Positions 34,280 through 42,676 of a stretch of 61,023 nucleotides of DNA are shown here, piece after piece. Under the pieces are notes generated by a model. It ran no database searches. It was given only the letters and a program-made list of their open reading frames with translations, and had not been told where the DNA came from. The stretch comes from Azoarcus taiwanensis (GTDB taxonomy: Bacteria > Pseudomonadota > Gammaproteobacteria > Burkholderiales > Rhodocyclaceae): contig NZ_WTVM01000005.1 of NCBI RefSeq assembly GCF_012910885.1, positions 1-61,023 on the forward strand, in the 5' to 3' direction. Each line of letters begins with the position of its first letter. Positions within the stretch are counted from its first letter, which is position 1. A program made the translations under genes and the position numbers.

Positions 34280-34329
34280 AGATCCATCATCGTGCGACTG
34301 CAAGTCGCTTCTCGTCGAGGTCGAAAACC

Positions 34330-35412
34330 ATGAGCCTGCTGAACTCGATCCTGCCAGTGGCCTTGTCCGCTGCACCCTGGCTGCTGCTGGGCCTGATCGT
34401 CTCAGGCCTCATCAAGGCCTTGCTGCCCGATGCGGTGCTCAAGCGCTGGGTCGGTGGCGAGGGCCTGGGCGGCATCGCCCGTGCAGCGGTCATCGGCGCC
34501 CCCTTACCCTTGTGCTCCTGCGGCGCAATTCCCACCGCGCTGACCCTTCACCGCGCCGGCGCCGGCCGCGGGGCGACCACCGCGTTTCTCATCGGCACGC
34601 CGGGCATCGGAGTCGATTCGCTTGCCCTCAGTTACGCTCTTCTCGGACCCTTCATGATGGTCGCGCGAGCGATCGGCGCAGTATCCACCGCCATCGTGAC
34701 CGGCGTACTCGTCGCGGCCGGCAGTCGTGACGTGACGCACGAGCAGGCTGGCGCCAAGAGTTGCGGCGGTTGTTGTGGCTCGAGTTGCGAAAGCGGCAGC
34801 GACAGCAGCCATCAACACGATCATCCGGGCGCGCATGGACAAGAGCTGGGCACGCGTCTGCGGGCCGGCATGCGCTATGCATTCGGCGACCTGCTCGAGG
34901 ACATCGGCCCATGGCTGCTCGGTGGCCTGATCATCGCCGGCGTGCTGATCGCGCTGGTTCCGCCACAGACGCTGGCGAACCACGGCAGCGGCCTGGTGGC
35001 CATGCTTCTGATGGCGGTTATCGGAATTCCGCTCTACATTTGCGCGGCGGCCGCAACACCGATCGCGGCGGGCATGCTGCTGGCGGGCGTGTCCCCGGGC
35101 ACCGTGCTGGTCTTCCTGCTCGCCGGGCCGATCACCAGCGCCGCCACGCTCGGGCTGTTACGACGGGAATTCGGCACCGCCGGCCTCGGTTGCTATCTGC
35201 TCGGCATCGTCGGCAGCACGATCGCGATCGGCCTTGTCGTCGATGCGCTCATCGGCATGAGCGGCATCGACGTTGTCGCGCAGGCCGGTGCAGCCGCGGA
35301 ACTGCTGCCAGTCTGGCTCGAAGCGGCAGCGCTGGCAGCGCTACTGTGGTCAGGCCTCCGTCCACTGGGACGACGCGCCTTCAAGCGCCTGTCGCACCCC
35401 GCGCCGCACTGA
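34330..35412 (+). CDS. Permease of the SO_0444-type Cu/Zn efflux family
   Basis: A 360-residue two-repeat permease. Each half has a membrane domain: the first has GAPLPLCSCGAIPTALTLH, the second has GIPLYICAAAATPIAAGMLL. Between them lies a Cys/His-rich loop (CGGCCGSSCESG and HQHDHPGAHG), which looks like a metal sensor or chaperone site. Homologues are proposed metal exporters. Control by the divergent MerR regulator supports that role. Its 3' end overlaps the converging SulP gene by 32 bases. Confidence 0.85.
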   Translation: MSLLNSILPVALSAAPWLLLGLIVSGLIKALLPDAVLKRWVGGEGLGGIARAAVIGAPLPLCSCGAIPTALTLHRAGAGRGATTAFLIGTPGIGVDSLALSYALLGPFMMVARAIGAVSTAIVTGVLVAAGSRDVTHEQAGAKSCGGCCGSSCESGSDSSHQHDHPGAHGQELGTRLRAGMRYAFGDLLEDIGPWLLGGLIIAGVLIALVPPQTLANHGSGLVAMLLMAVIGIPLYICAAAATPIAAGMLLAGVSPGTVLVFLLAGPITSAATLGLLRREFGTAGLGCYLLGIVGSTIAIGLVVDALIGMSGIDVVAQAGAAAELLPVWLEAAALAALLWSGLRPLGRRAFKRLSHPAPH

Positions 35413-36955
35413 GCGCCGAGTCGAAATCCCGGAACAGGATGCTGGGAGGGATATGCGGCGCCTTCAAGCGGGCCAGCGCTTCGTACTGATCGTCCGCGAC
35501 TGCGACGAATGCTGGAATCTCGATATCTTTGAGGCGCTCGATCATCTCCTCCAGCGCGAACTGAGCTGACAGATCCATGAACGGAACCCGGGTGCAGTCG
35601 AACACCACGGCCCCGGTTTCCATGACCTGATCCGCCCGGTCGAGCAAACGACTCGCTGAGCCGAAGAAAAACGGCCCGTCGATCTCGATGATTCGCACGG
35701 CCCCCTCCATGGCACTTCCCGGCCCCTCTGCGACCGGCTTGACACTGAAGCTGACCTGCTGGATCAGGCGGTGGATGATCAGACCCATGGACATCGCCAC
35801 ACCCGCACCGACCGCAACAATCAGATCAACGAACACTGTCAGTCCGAACACCGCGCCCATCACGGCGACGTCGGTTCGTGGCGCGCTTTTCAACAGCTTC
35901 AATAGCCGATAGTCGAGGATGTCGACCCCAACCTTGATCAGAATCCCGGCGAGCACCGCGAGTGGGATCTGGGTCGCCAACGGAGCAGCTCCGAGCAGCA
36001 GGGCTAGCAGGAAGAGGGCATGGGCCACCCCCGACAGACGGCCACGGCCTCCCGCCTTGATGTTGACCACAGTCCGCATCGTCGCGCCCGCGCCGGGCAA
36101 CCCACCGACAAAGGCACACAGAATATTGCCCGCCCCCTGGCCAATGAGTTCGCGGTTGGATTCGTGGCGGGTACGGGTCACCGAATCGGCCACCAGCGAA
36201 GTCAGCAGGCTGTCGATGCTGCCGAGCAGTGCCAGCGTACCGCCCAGCACAAGGATGGTGGTCCAGGTCTCGATCGAGAACTTCGGGATGGTCAGCTCCG
36301 GGAGGCCCATCGGAATTTCGCCTATCACCGGCACCTGGAGACCGAACAGCACCGAGAACAACGTGATCGCGATCAGCGCGATGAGAGGCGCAGGCACGAT
36401 GCGGCTGTAACGCATCGGGGTCTTGAACACGATGATCAGCGTGAGCGCCGCCAGGAGCGCCGCCTGCCAATTGAACGCTGCCAGCGTCTCGGGCAAGGAC
36501 AGGACTTTTTCGAGTGGCGAAGACAGCGGCCGCGCACCAACTGCCGGCGCGATCTGCAACAGAATGATGATGACCCCGATGCCGCTCATGAAACCGGACA
36601 CCACCGGGTAGGGGATGAAGCGGACCAGCCCGCCGGCCTTGCACAGACCGAGTCCGATCTGAATCAGGCCACCGACCAGCACCGCCGCCATCGCCATCGC
36701 GATGTCGCCGCCGACCGCCACCAGCACCGATGCAAACACCACGGTCATCGGACCGGTCGGCCCGGAGATCTGCATCCTGGTACCGCCGAAAAGCGCCGCG
36801 ATCAAGCCCAGTGCGATTGCGCCATAAAGACCAGCGGCCGCTCCGGCACCCGAAGCCACACCAAACGCAAGCGCCAGCGGCAATGCGACGACGCCCGCAG
36901 TCAAGCCGCCGAACAGGTCCCCCCTAATCCGGTCGACACCACCCAAACCGTTCAT
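35381..36955 (-). CDS. SulP-family anion transporter with STAS domain
   Basis: A 524-residue transporter. The membrane domain begins GDLFGGLTAGVVALPLALAF and includes MQISGPTGPMTVVFASVLVA, then GAGNILCAFVGGLPGAGATM. The C-terminal STAS domain (about 405-515) has RIIEIDGPFFFGSASRLLDR, and VPFMDLSAQFALEEMI at the anti-sigma-antagonist phosphosite position. Likely cargo is sulfate, bicarbonate or a dicarboxylate. GGGAGG eight bases upstream fixes ATG 36955; the frame is open to 37009. Confidence 0.9.
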   Translation of the reverse strand: MNGLGGVDRIRGDLFGGLTAGVVALPLALAFGVASGAGAAAGLYGAIALGLIAALFGGTRMQISGPTGPMTVVFASVLVAVGGDIAMAMAAVLVGGLIQIGLGLCKAGGLVRFIPYPVVSGFMSGIGVIIILLQIAPAVGARPLSSPLEKVLSLPETLAAFNWQAALLAALTLIIVFKTPMRYSRIVPAPLIALIAITLFSVLFGLQVPVIGEIPMGLPELTIPKFSIETWTTILVLGGTLALLGSIDSLLTSLVADSVTRTRHESNRELIGQGAGNILCAFVGGLPGAGATMRTVVNIKAGGRGRLSGVAHALFLLALLLGAAPLATQIPLAVLAGILIKVGVDILDYRLLKLLKSAPRTDVAVMGAVFGLTVFVDLIVAVGAGVAMSMGLIIHRLIQQVSFSVKPVAEGPGSAMEGAVRIIEIDGPFFFGSASRLLDRADQVMETGAVVFDCTRVPFMDLSAQFALEEMIERLKDIEIPAFVAVADDQYEALARLKAPHIPPSILFRDFDSALSAARGATGA

Positions 36956-37154
36956 TCGAGCCCTCCCCCTTTCTCGCGCCTGCATCACTCGTGATCCCGA
37001 GGATTGCACGGCGACTCATGCCCGCGTCGCTCGCCACTGCTACGCCCACTCGTCAGACAGGCAAGCGCTACGCGGGGGACTGCTGCTCTCTCGATGAAAT
37101 TATGTTTTTTATCTTCTGCGACTGACTGTTCCGGCTGCCGTCACGCGACCCTGA

Positions 37155-37538
37155 TCATTGCTGCGACGCCTGCTGCGCTGCTTGTTGTGCTGCGATCTCG
37201 GCGCGAACTTCCGCCATGTCGAGCCGGCGCACGCCATCGATCACCTGATCCAGGCTCGAGGCCGGTAGGGCGCCTGATTCACGGAAAACCATTACCCCCT
37301 CGCGAATGGCGGCGATGGTTGGAATCGAACGAATCTGAAAAGTCCCCGCCAGCTCCTGCTGGGCCTCGGTGTCGACCTTGCCGAAAACGATATCCGGGTT
37401 GGCCTCCGCTGCCGCCTCGTAGATCGGCGCAAACCCTCTGCATGGCCCGCACCATTCTGCCCAGAAATCCAGAAAGATGATGTCGTTGTTCTCCAGGATC
37501 GAGGAGAAGTTCTCGGAGGTGATCTCGATGGACGCCAT
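37155..37538 (-). CDS. Thioredoxin with Gln/Ala-rich tail
   Basis: A 127-residue thioredoxin-fold protein with active site FWAEWCGPCRGF (Cys30, Cys33) and the cis-Pro in RSIPTIAAI. The family core is about 108 residues. Here a tail of Ala/Gln repeats (AEIAAQQAAQQASQQ) is added. There is no signal peptide, so it is cytosolic. Confidence 0.9.
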   Translation of the reverse strand: MASIEITSENFSSILENNDIIFLDFWAEWCGPCRGFAPIYEAAAEANPDIVFGKVDTEAQQELAGTFQIRSIPTIAAIREGVMVFRESGALPASSLDQVIDGVRRLDMAEVRAEIAAQQAAQQASQQ

Positions 37539-37613
37539 GCAAAGTATTCCGTTTCAGTCGAGCGCCAATACTAACCCAGCACGGCAACGCACGCATCCCA
37601 CGCACCCGGGGCG

Positions 37614-37901
37614 TCACCCCTCATAGGCCATCAATACGCAATCGAAGGCCGCCTCGCGCAACGGGATCAGCGACTGATAGGCGGCCGAGGCATACCAGGC
37701 TTCGAGGGCTTGCAGATCGGGGAAGCGCAGGACGACGATGTCGGGCATGTCACACGCCCCCGCCAACACCCTTCCGGCCTGACCGCGAAACACGATCTCG
37801 CCACCAAAGGGCGCGATCGTCGCCGGCACCCGTTCGCGGTACTGCGCGAAACTGTCCGCACTCTTCACCTTGATCTGCCCCACCAGCCAACCATTCGCCA
37901 T
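37614..37901 (-). CDS. DUF1330 family protein
   Basis: A 95-residue dimeric alpha/beta-barrel (ferredoxin-like) protein of the DUF1330 family. It shows SFAQYRERVPATIAPFGGEI and VVLRFPDLQALEAWYASAAY followed by QSLIPLREAAFD. Function unknown. Confidence 0.82.
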   Translation of the reverse strand: MANGWLVGQIKVKSADSFAQYRERVPATIAPFGGEIVFRGQAGRVLAGACDMPDIVVLRFPDLQALEAWYASAAYQSLIPLREAAFDCVLMAYEG

Positions 37902-37975
37902 GCCTTTGCCCTCTTTCTGCGTCGCACCCGCCGGTGCGCGAACATTGAAACTCGCCCTGGGCGTGCCCGATCACA

Positions 37976-38620
37976 CTACAGGCTTCGGTAAACGTCCAGG
38001 ACCCCATTGATCACGAACTGCACCGCGATGACCGCGAGAATGATCCCGAACAGCCGGGTGACGATCTCCTTGCCGGTTTCGCCGAGGTAGCGGACCAGAT
38101 GATGCGCGTAGATCATCGCCAGGTAACACGCACCGGTGGTCACTACGATCGACAGAAACACCAGCAGAACATGCCAGGCAGTCGGCGCCTCCTTGGTCAG
38201 GATCATTACCGTGGCGATCGAGCCCGGGCCGCTGATGAAGGGAATCGCGAGCGGAATCACCGAGATATCGTTCGCAAGACGACCATCACCGTGCGGATCT
38301 CCCCCCGCGGCTTCCTCCCCCTCGTCCTGCCCCTTGCGGATCATGCCCATCGCAATGCCAAAGAGAATCAGGCCCCCGGCGATGCGGAACGCCTCCAGCG
38401 TGATGCCGAACAGTTTGAAGATCACGCTGCCCAACAACGCAAAGGTCACGAAGATTCCGGTTGCGATCAAGGCTGAACGGCGTGCGATTCGATTGCGCAA
38501 CTGCGCCGAGGCACGCGGCAGGAGGGAGACGAAGACAAAGGCGGTGGTCAGCGGATTGACGATGACGAACAATGCCGCCATCGTGACGAACCAGTATTCG
38601 AAAAGAGGTGTGACACTCAT
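37976..38620 (-). CDS. MarC family integral membrane protein
   Basis: A 214-residue protein with six predicted membrane segments. Family motifs are MAALFVIVNPLTTAFVFVSL, VIFKLFGITLEAFRIAGGLI, the short charged loop RKGQDEGEEAAGG and AIPFISGPGSIATVMIL. MarC proteins were once linked to antibiotic resistance, but this is not supported and their role is unknown. Confidence 0.9.
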   Translation of the reverse strand: MSVTPLFEYWFVTMAALFVIVNPLTTAFVFVSLLPRASAQLRNRIARRSALIATGIFVTFALLGSVIFKLFGITLEAFRIAGGLILFGIAMGMIRKGQDEGEEAAGGDPHGDGRLANDISVIPLAIPFISGPGSIATVMILTKEAPTAWHVLLVFLSIVVTTGACYLAMIYAHHLVRYLGETGKEIVTRLFGIILAVIAVQFVINGVLDVYRSL

Positions 38621-38754
38621 CGTTTGCAGTCAGCCTGCGGTTCAACAAACCCTCAGGGTACGTCAAAGCACCTCGGATCGGCCAGCGAGCGCGGTGCGAG
38701 CGTTCACTAAGCTGCGCTGAACGTCTGCGATCAACAGGCAACTGGACATCCGTC

Positions 38755-39537
38755 TCAGCTCCCGAGACGACAAACGATGAACTCGTAGGCGTAGCAATCC
38801 GAATGCAGACGGTGAAGTTCCGGCTCGCGGCCGATGCCTGCAAGAAGCTCGAGCGCCTCGGAGTCGTCACTGTATTTACGTCGCAGGTCGGCGACGCGGG
38901 CCTCCATCGGCGAGTAGAAATCGTCCCACCAGGCCTCGTCGGGCAACGTGAAATGCCCCAACAGCTCAAACCTGCTCCGCGCAATCAGCGCAAGCAGATC
39001 TTCGACCCGCCCCATGCCGGGATAATCCGCTTCGAAGCCGGCACGCACCGCCTCCGGCGGATCGTCACGCCGCCACGCCGCATCGGTGAAGACAAGATGA
39101 CCGCCCGGTTTGAGCACTCGCGCGCAGACATCGAGCGCGGGTTCGATGCCGATGTTGTAGAGCGCACCCTCCGACCAGACGAGATCGAACGTCGCCTGCG
39201 GCACAGGCGGATCCGCCATGTCGCCGACCATGGCCTCGATGCGCCCGGACAAGCCACGTCGCGCAGCCTCGGCGCGCAGGCGGGCGATCGCCGGCTCGTG
39301 GGAATCCAACGCGGTGATGCTCCCGCCGGTGAGCTCGGCGAGATAAAGCGTCTGACATCCCGAGCCGCAGCCGAGATCGAGAATCGCCGGTGCCTGGGGC
39401 AGGCCGGCACACATCGCCAACGCCCGTTGCGCGCTTGCTTTGTTGCCTGGCCCCTGGCGCGGCAACGCATCGAAAACCTCGAAGAAGATCTCGGAAAACC
39501 GCGGGGTACCCCACAATCCTGCGCTTTCGGTGCTCAT
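38755..39537 (-). CDS. Class I SAM-dependent methyltransferase
   Basis: A 260-residue methyltransferase from ATG 39537 (MSTESAGLWGTPRFSEIFFE). SAM motifs are PAILDLGCGSGCQTLYLAEL, an acidic strand ending ALDS, GRIEAMVGDMADPPV and VLKPGGHLVFTDAAW. The C-terminal part with PDEAWWDDFYSPMEARV suggests a small-molecule methyltransferase. The same frame stays open through the aminotransferase gene to 40137 as a shadow and is not used. Confidence 0.85.
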   Translation of the reverse strand: MSTESAGLWGTPRFSEIFFEVFDALPRQGPGNKASAQRALAMCAGLPQAPAILDLGCGSGCQTLYLAELTGGSITALDSHEPAIARLRAEAARRGLSGRIEAMVGDMADPPVPQATFDLVWSEGALYNIGIEPALDVCARVLKPGGHLVFTDAAWRRDDPPEAVRAGFEADYPGMGRVEDLLALIARSRFELLGHFTLPDEAWWDDFYSPMEARVADLRRKYSDDSEALELLAGIGREPELHRLHSDCYAYEFIVCRLGS

Positions 39538-39602
39538 AGGCCTCGCTCCTGCGAATTCACACAGCAGATCAGCGTCATGATGCCCGAATCGGGCAGGCCT
39601 TG

Positions 39603-40784
39603 TCAGGCGTTGATGGACGTCAGCGCAACCGATCCGATGCGCGCCCGCACCAGATCGGCGAGCATTCCAAGTCCGCGCTCGATGGCTGCTTCGTCCGCAT
39701 GACTGAAATTCAGCCGCATCGTGCCATGTGCCGGCGCCTTGTCGGCATAGAAGAGTTCCCCTGGCATGAAGGCCACGCCGCGCTCGATCGCCTCGGAGAG
39801 CAGATCGCGGGTATCCAGCGGCGCCACCAGGTCCAGCCAGAAGAACAGCCCCCCCGGCGGCGTTTCCCAGGTCGCCAGATCGGCGAAATGGCGCTGGAGC
39901 GCCTCGGCGAAGCGGTCGCGCTTGCGCCGGTAGCCATCGACCACACGCGCCATTCGCTCGGCGCGCCCGGGCGAGCGCAACTGCGCCAGCACCAGATGCT
40001 GGCTCACGCGATTGCTGTGCAGGTCGGCCGCCTGCTTGAGACGGAGCAACAAGGGAACGAGCTCGGGCGACGCGACCATGAAACCGAGACGCAATCCGGG
40101 TGCGAGCGTCTTCGAGAAGGAGCCTTGATAGATCCACGGCGCCCGTTCGAGTCGGGCGCAGACCGGCGTGCGCTCGCAGTCGTCGTAGGCCAGGTCGCGA
40201 TACGGGTCGTCCTCGAACAAGGGCACGCCAAGCGTGTCGCAGGCGTGCGCCAGTGCTGCGCGCTCTGCGGCGTCATAGCAATGTCCGGTCGGATTCTGGA
40301 AGCTGGGAATCGCGTAAGCCAGGGCCGGCAATTCGTCAGCATCGAGGCCGGCCTTCGCCTCGCGCGGATCGAGCTGCGTAAAGCGTGCCCCGAAGAAGCG
40401 GAACACCTGCAGTGCCGCCAGATAGGTCGGCGTTTCGACCGCCACCGTCGTGCCACTGTCGATGAACAGCTTGGCGACCAGATCGATACCCTGTTGGGAA
40501 CCGGACAGCACCAATACCTGATCGGCGCTGCAGCGCAGGCCGATCGCGTTCATTTCGCTCGAGATCTGCTCGCGCAGCGCCGCCTCGCCCTCGCTCGGCC
40601 CGTATTGCAGCACCGAGGCGGGCAGATCGACATGCGACAAATCAGGAAAGCTGTCCGGCGAAGGCAGCCCCCCGGCGAAGGAGATCATCCCTGGACGATC
40701 GATCACCGAAAGAATCTGACGGATGGTGGACGCCTGCAGGCGATCCACACGTGACGAGAGCTTGGGCAGCGGGCGATGGTCCAT
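39603..40784 (-). CDS. PLP-dependent class I aminotransferase (LysN/2-aminoadipate type)
   Basis: A 393-residue fold-type I aminotransferase. Visible are ISFAGGLPSPDSFPD, VLVLSGSQQGIDLVAKLF, YAIPSFQNPTGHCY, and the PLP lysine in YQGSFSKTLAPGLRLGF. It lacks a GntR domain, unlike the MocR-type protein at 47730. ATG 40784 (MDHRPLPKLSS) is preferred. A TTG at 40808 would put the upstream MarR operator inside the leader. Divergent from and probably repressed by the MarR protein. Confidence 0.9.
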   Translation of the reverse strand: MDHRPLPKLSSRVDRLQASTIRQILSVIDRPGMISFAGGLPSPDSFPDLSHVDLPASVLQYGPSEGEAALREQISSEMNAIGLRCSADQVLVLSGSQQGIDLVAKLFIDSGTTVAVETPTYLAALQVFRFFGARFTQLDPREAKAGLDADELPALAYAIPSFQNPTGHCYDAAERAALAHACDTLGVPLFEDDPYRDLAYDDCERTPVCARLERAPWIYQGSFSKTLAPGLRLGFMVASPELVPLLLRLKQAADLHSNRVSQHLVLAQLRSPGRAERMARVVDGYRRKRDRFAEALQRHFADLATWETPPGGLFFWLDLVAPLDTRDLLSEAIERGVAFMPGELFYADKAPAHGTMRLNFSHADEAAIERGLGMLADLVRARIGSVALTSINA

Positions 40785-40803
40785 GTCGAATCCAGTAAGA
40801 AAC

Positions 40804-40818
40804 GTCAAGCAACTTGAC
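40804..40818. promoter_or_regulatory. MarR operator site 1
   Basis: GTCAAGCAACTTGAC is a perfect palindrome with 6-bp arms, 20 bases from the aminotransferase start. It shares GTCAA-N5-TTGAC with site 2. Confidence 0.7.
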
Positions 40819-40850
40819 CTGTTTCAACGATAGGCGCGCCGGACTATCAT

Positions 40851-40865
40851 GTCAACATGCTTGAC
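40851..40865. promoter_or_regulatory. MarR operator site 2, over the marR start codon
   Basis: GTCAACATGCTTGAC has the same GTCAA-N5-TTGAC pattern and the same length as site 1, with centres 47 bases apart. It contains the ATG (40857) of the regulator itself, suggesting autorepression. Confidence 0.65.
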
Positions 40866-41288
40866 CCATTTGACGACAAGGATCCGCGCCGCGCGATCGA
40901 ACGCTTCTATTTCGCCTACCGCGCCTTCACTGCCGGAGCCGACCGACTGCTTGAAGCCCAGGGCCTGGGGCGGGTGCATCACCGCATCCTCTACTTCGTC
41001 GGCCGCAATCCCGGCATCTCGGTCGGCGCACTGATCGACACCCTGGGCGTAAGCAAGCAGGCGCTGAACGCACCGCTGCGTGCACTGATCGAGCGCGAGC
41101 TGGTATTCGCCGAGAGCGACGCCGAAGACCGTCGGGTTCGCCGTATGTCCCTCACCGAGGCGGGGCGTGCGCTGGAAGCGCAGCTCACCGAGATTCAGGC
41201 CGACCTGCTCGACCGCGCATTTGGCGAGAGCGGCGCGAAGGCGACCGAGGGATGGCACGCCGTGATGCGGCGCCTTGCAGCGGAATGA
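40857..41288 (+). CDS. MarR-family transcriptional regulator
   Basis: A 143-residue winged-helix repressor with ISVGALIDTLGVSKQALNAP as the recognition region and ESDAEDRRVRRMSLTEAG as the wing. It is divergent from the aminotransferase across a 72-base gap holding two identical-pattern operators. The ligand is unknown; an amino acid or its keto acid would fit the aminotransferase partner. Confidence 0.9.
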   Translation: MLDPFDDKDPRRAIERFYFAYRAFTAGADRLLEAQGLGRVHHRILYFVGRNPGISVGALIDTLGVSKQALNAPLRALIERELVFAESDAEDRRVRRMSLTEAGRALEAQLTEIQADLLDRAFGESGAKATEGWHAVMRRLAAE

Positions 41289-41308
41289 CAGAGGAAACCC
41301 GTTCGACC

Positions 41309-42667
41309 TCATCTCGTGCGCTGACTGCCGCCCTCCCCGCCCTGCTGCTGCATTCGCCGATGCTCGCGTCCCAGCCACAGCGCCAGCATCAGCCACGCAA
41401 GCGACAACGGCAGCATGCTGAACGCCAGACCCGACAGCCCAAGCCCGAGCCAGGCCATCGCGGTGTATGACCAGGAACCGATCTGGTCGCCGAGCCGATA
41501 GACGAAGGTGTCGTTGAAGTTCTTGGCCTTGTACTTGTCGCTGCGCGACATCACGGTGTAAAGCACCTCGCGCGCCGGGCGCGACAGCGCGAAATTGCCC
41601 GCCCGCCGCAACACCTCGAACACCACGACCACGGCGAGCACCGGGGCCGCGCCAAGAAATCCGAATCCAATCAGGCAGACCACCGGCAGGAAGGCCAGAC
41701 CGAAGCCCACACCCAACCAGCGCAGCAACCGCCCGGTGAGAAAGATCTGCGTACCAAGGGTCAGTACGTTGGTCGCCATATCCATGCCACCGAACAACCG
41801 GATTCGCCCCGCCGGATCATCCTCGAACACCCGCGAGACAATGTCGATGCGCTGGAAATACAGGAAGGTGGCGGCGATCGTATAGAACAGCATCAACGCC
41901 GCAATCCCGAGGAGATAGGGAGAGCGCAATACATGGCGCACCCCTTCCGCCACACCGCCGCCGATGATCTCGCTGCCGTGCACCAACGGATCGGGTTCGC
42001 CGTTGACCTGGCCACGTTCGGCTGCCTCGGCACGCGCCTCCGCCGCAAGCTGGTCCTCGTGCCGATCGAGCGCCCCGGCGGTACGCGCGGCGATCTCCAG
42101 GAACAGCGCCGACACGAGCAGCAGGTTCACCGGCCCAAGCACGCCCACCATGCTGGTCGTGATCGTCGAACCGAGCAGCGCCCCCAACGTGCCGCCTACC
42201 GCGACCACGCCAAACAGGCGCTTGCTCTGAGCCGGCCGATAGAGATCGGTCATGAAGGACCAGAACACCGACACCACGAAGAGATTGAACACGCTCAACC
42301 AGATGAAGAAGAAACGCCCGACCCAGACGCTTTGCGCGGCGTCTGCAAAACTGAACAGCGCGAAGAAGGCGACGAGATTGAGGATGAAGAAGCGGTAGGT
42401 CAGCGCGATGAAACGCCTACGCGGCAGTTTTGACACCAGCCCCGCATACACCGGGTGCAGCAACAGCGTGCCGATCAACGTGCCGGTGAACAGCCAGGCG
42501 AGATTCTGCACCCCGCCGAGCACGCCCATCTCGTCACGAATCGGCCGCAGGATGTAGTACGCGGTCAGGATCAGGAAAAAGTAGGCGCACGACCACAGTA
42601 GCGCGGCAACTTCTCCCTTGCGCGCGTCTATGGCCCGCAGGCCGAGGCGCGTGATCAACCAGGACAT
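41309..42667 (-). CDS. MFS/ADP-ATP-carrier-like (Tlc-type) membrane protein
   Basis: A 452-residue, 12-helix protein resembling the NTP/NDP exchanger branch of the MFS. It has YFFLILTAYYILRPIRDEMG near the N-terminus, WLSVFNLFVVSVFWSFMTDL, and KRLFGVVAVGGTLGALLGST. Free-living proteobacteria carry such homologues, and nucleotide transport has not been shown for them. A charged loop about 200-235 splits the two halves. It lies nine bases downstream of the aldo/keto reductase. Confidence 0.82.
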   Translation of the reverse strand: MSWLITRLGLRAIDARKGEVAALLWSCAYFFLILTAYYILRPIRDEMGVLGGVQNLAWLFTGTLIGTLLLHPVYAGLVSKLPRRRFIALTYRFFILNLVAFFALFSFADAAQSVWVGRFFFIWLSVFNLFVVSVFWSFMTDLYRPAQSKRLFGVVAVGGTLGALLGSTITTSMVGVLGPVNLLLVSALFLEIAARTAGALDRHEDQLAAEARAEAAERGQVNGEPDPLVHGSEIIGGGVAEGVRHVLRSPYLLGIAALMLFYTIAATFLYFQRIDIVSRVFEDDPAGRIRLFGGMDMATNVLTLGTQIFLTGRLLRWLGVGFGLAFLPVVCLIGFGFLGAAPVLAVVVVFEVLRRAGNFALSRPAREVLYTVMSRSDKYKAKNFNDTFVYRLGDQIGSWSYTAMAWLGLGLSGLAFSMLPLSLAWLMLALWLGREHRRMQQQGGEGGSQRTR

Positions 42668-42676
42668 CGGCCGCGC

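Noticed and set aside
38755-40137. 460-codon frame as a fusion of methyltransferase with an upstream domain
   Set aside because: The first 200 codons are antisense-like shadow of the aminotransferase frame. A normal methyltransferase N-terminus begins at 39537.
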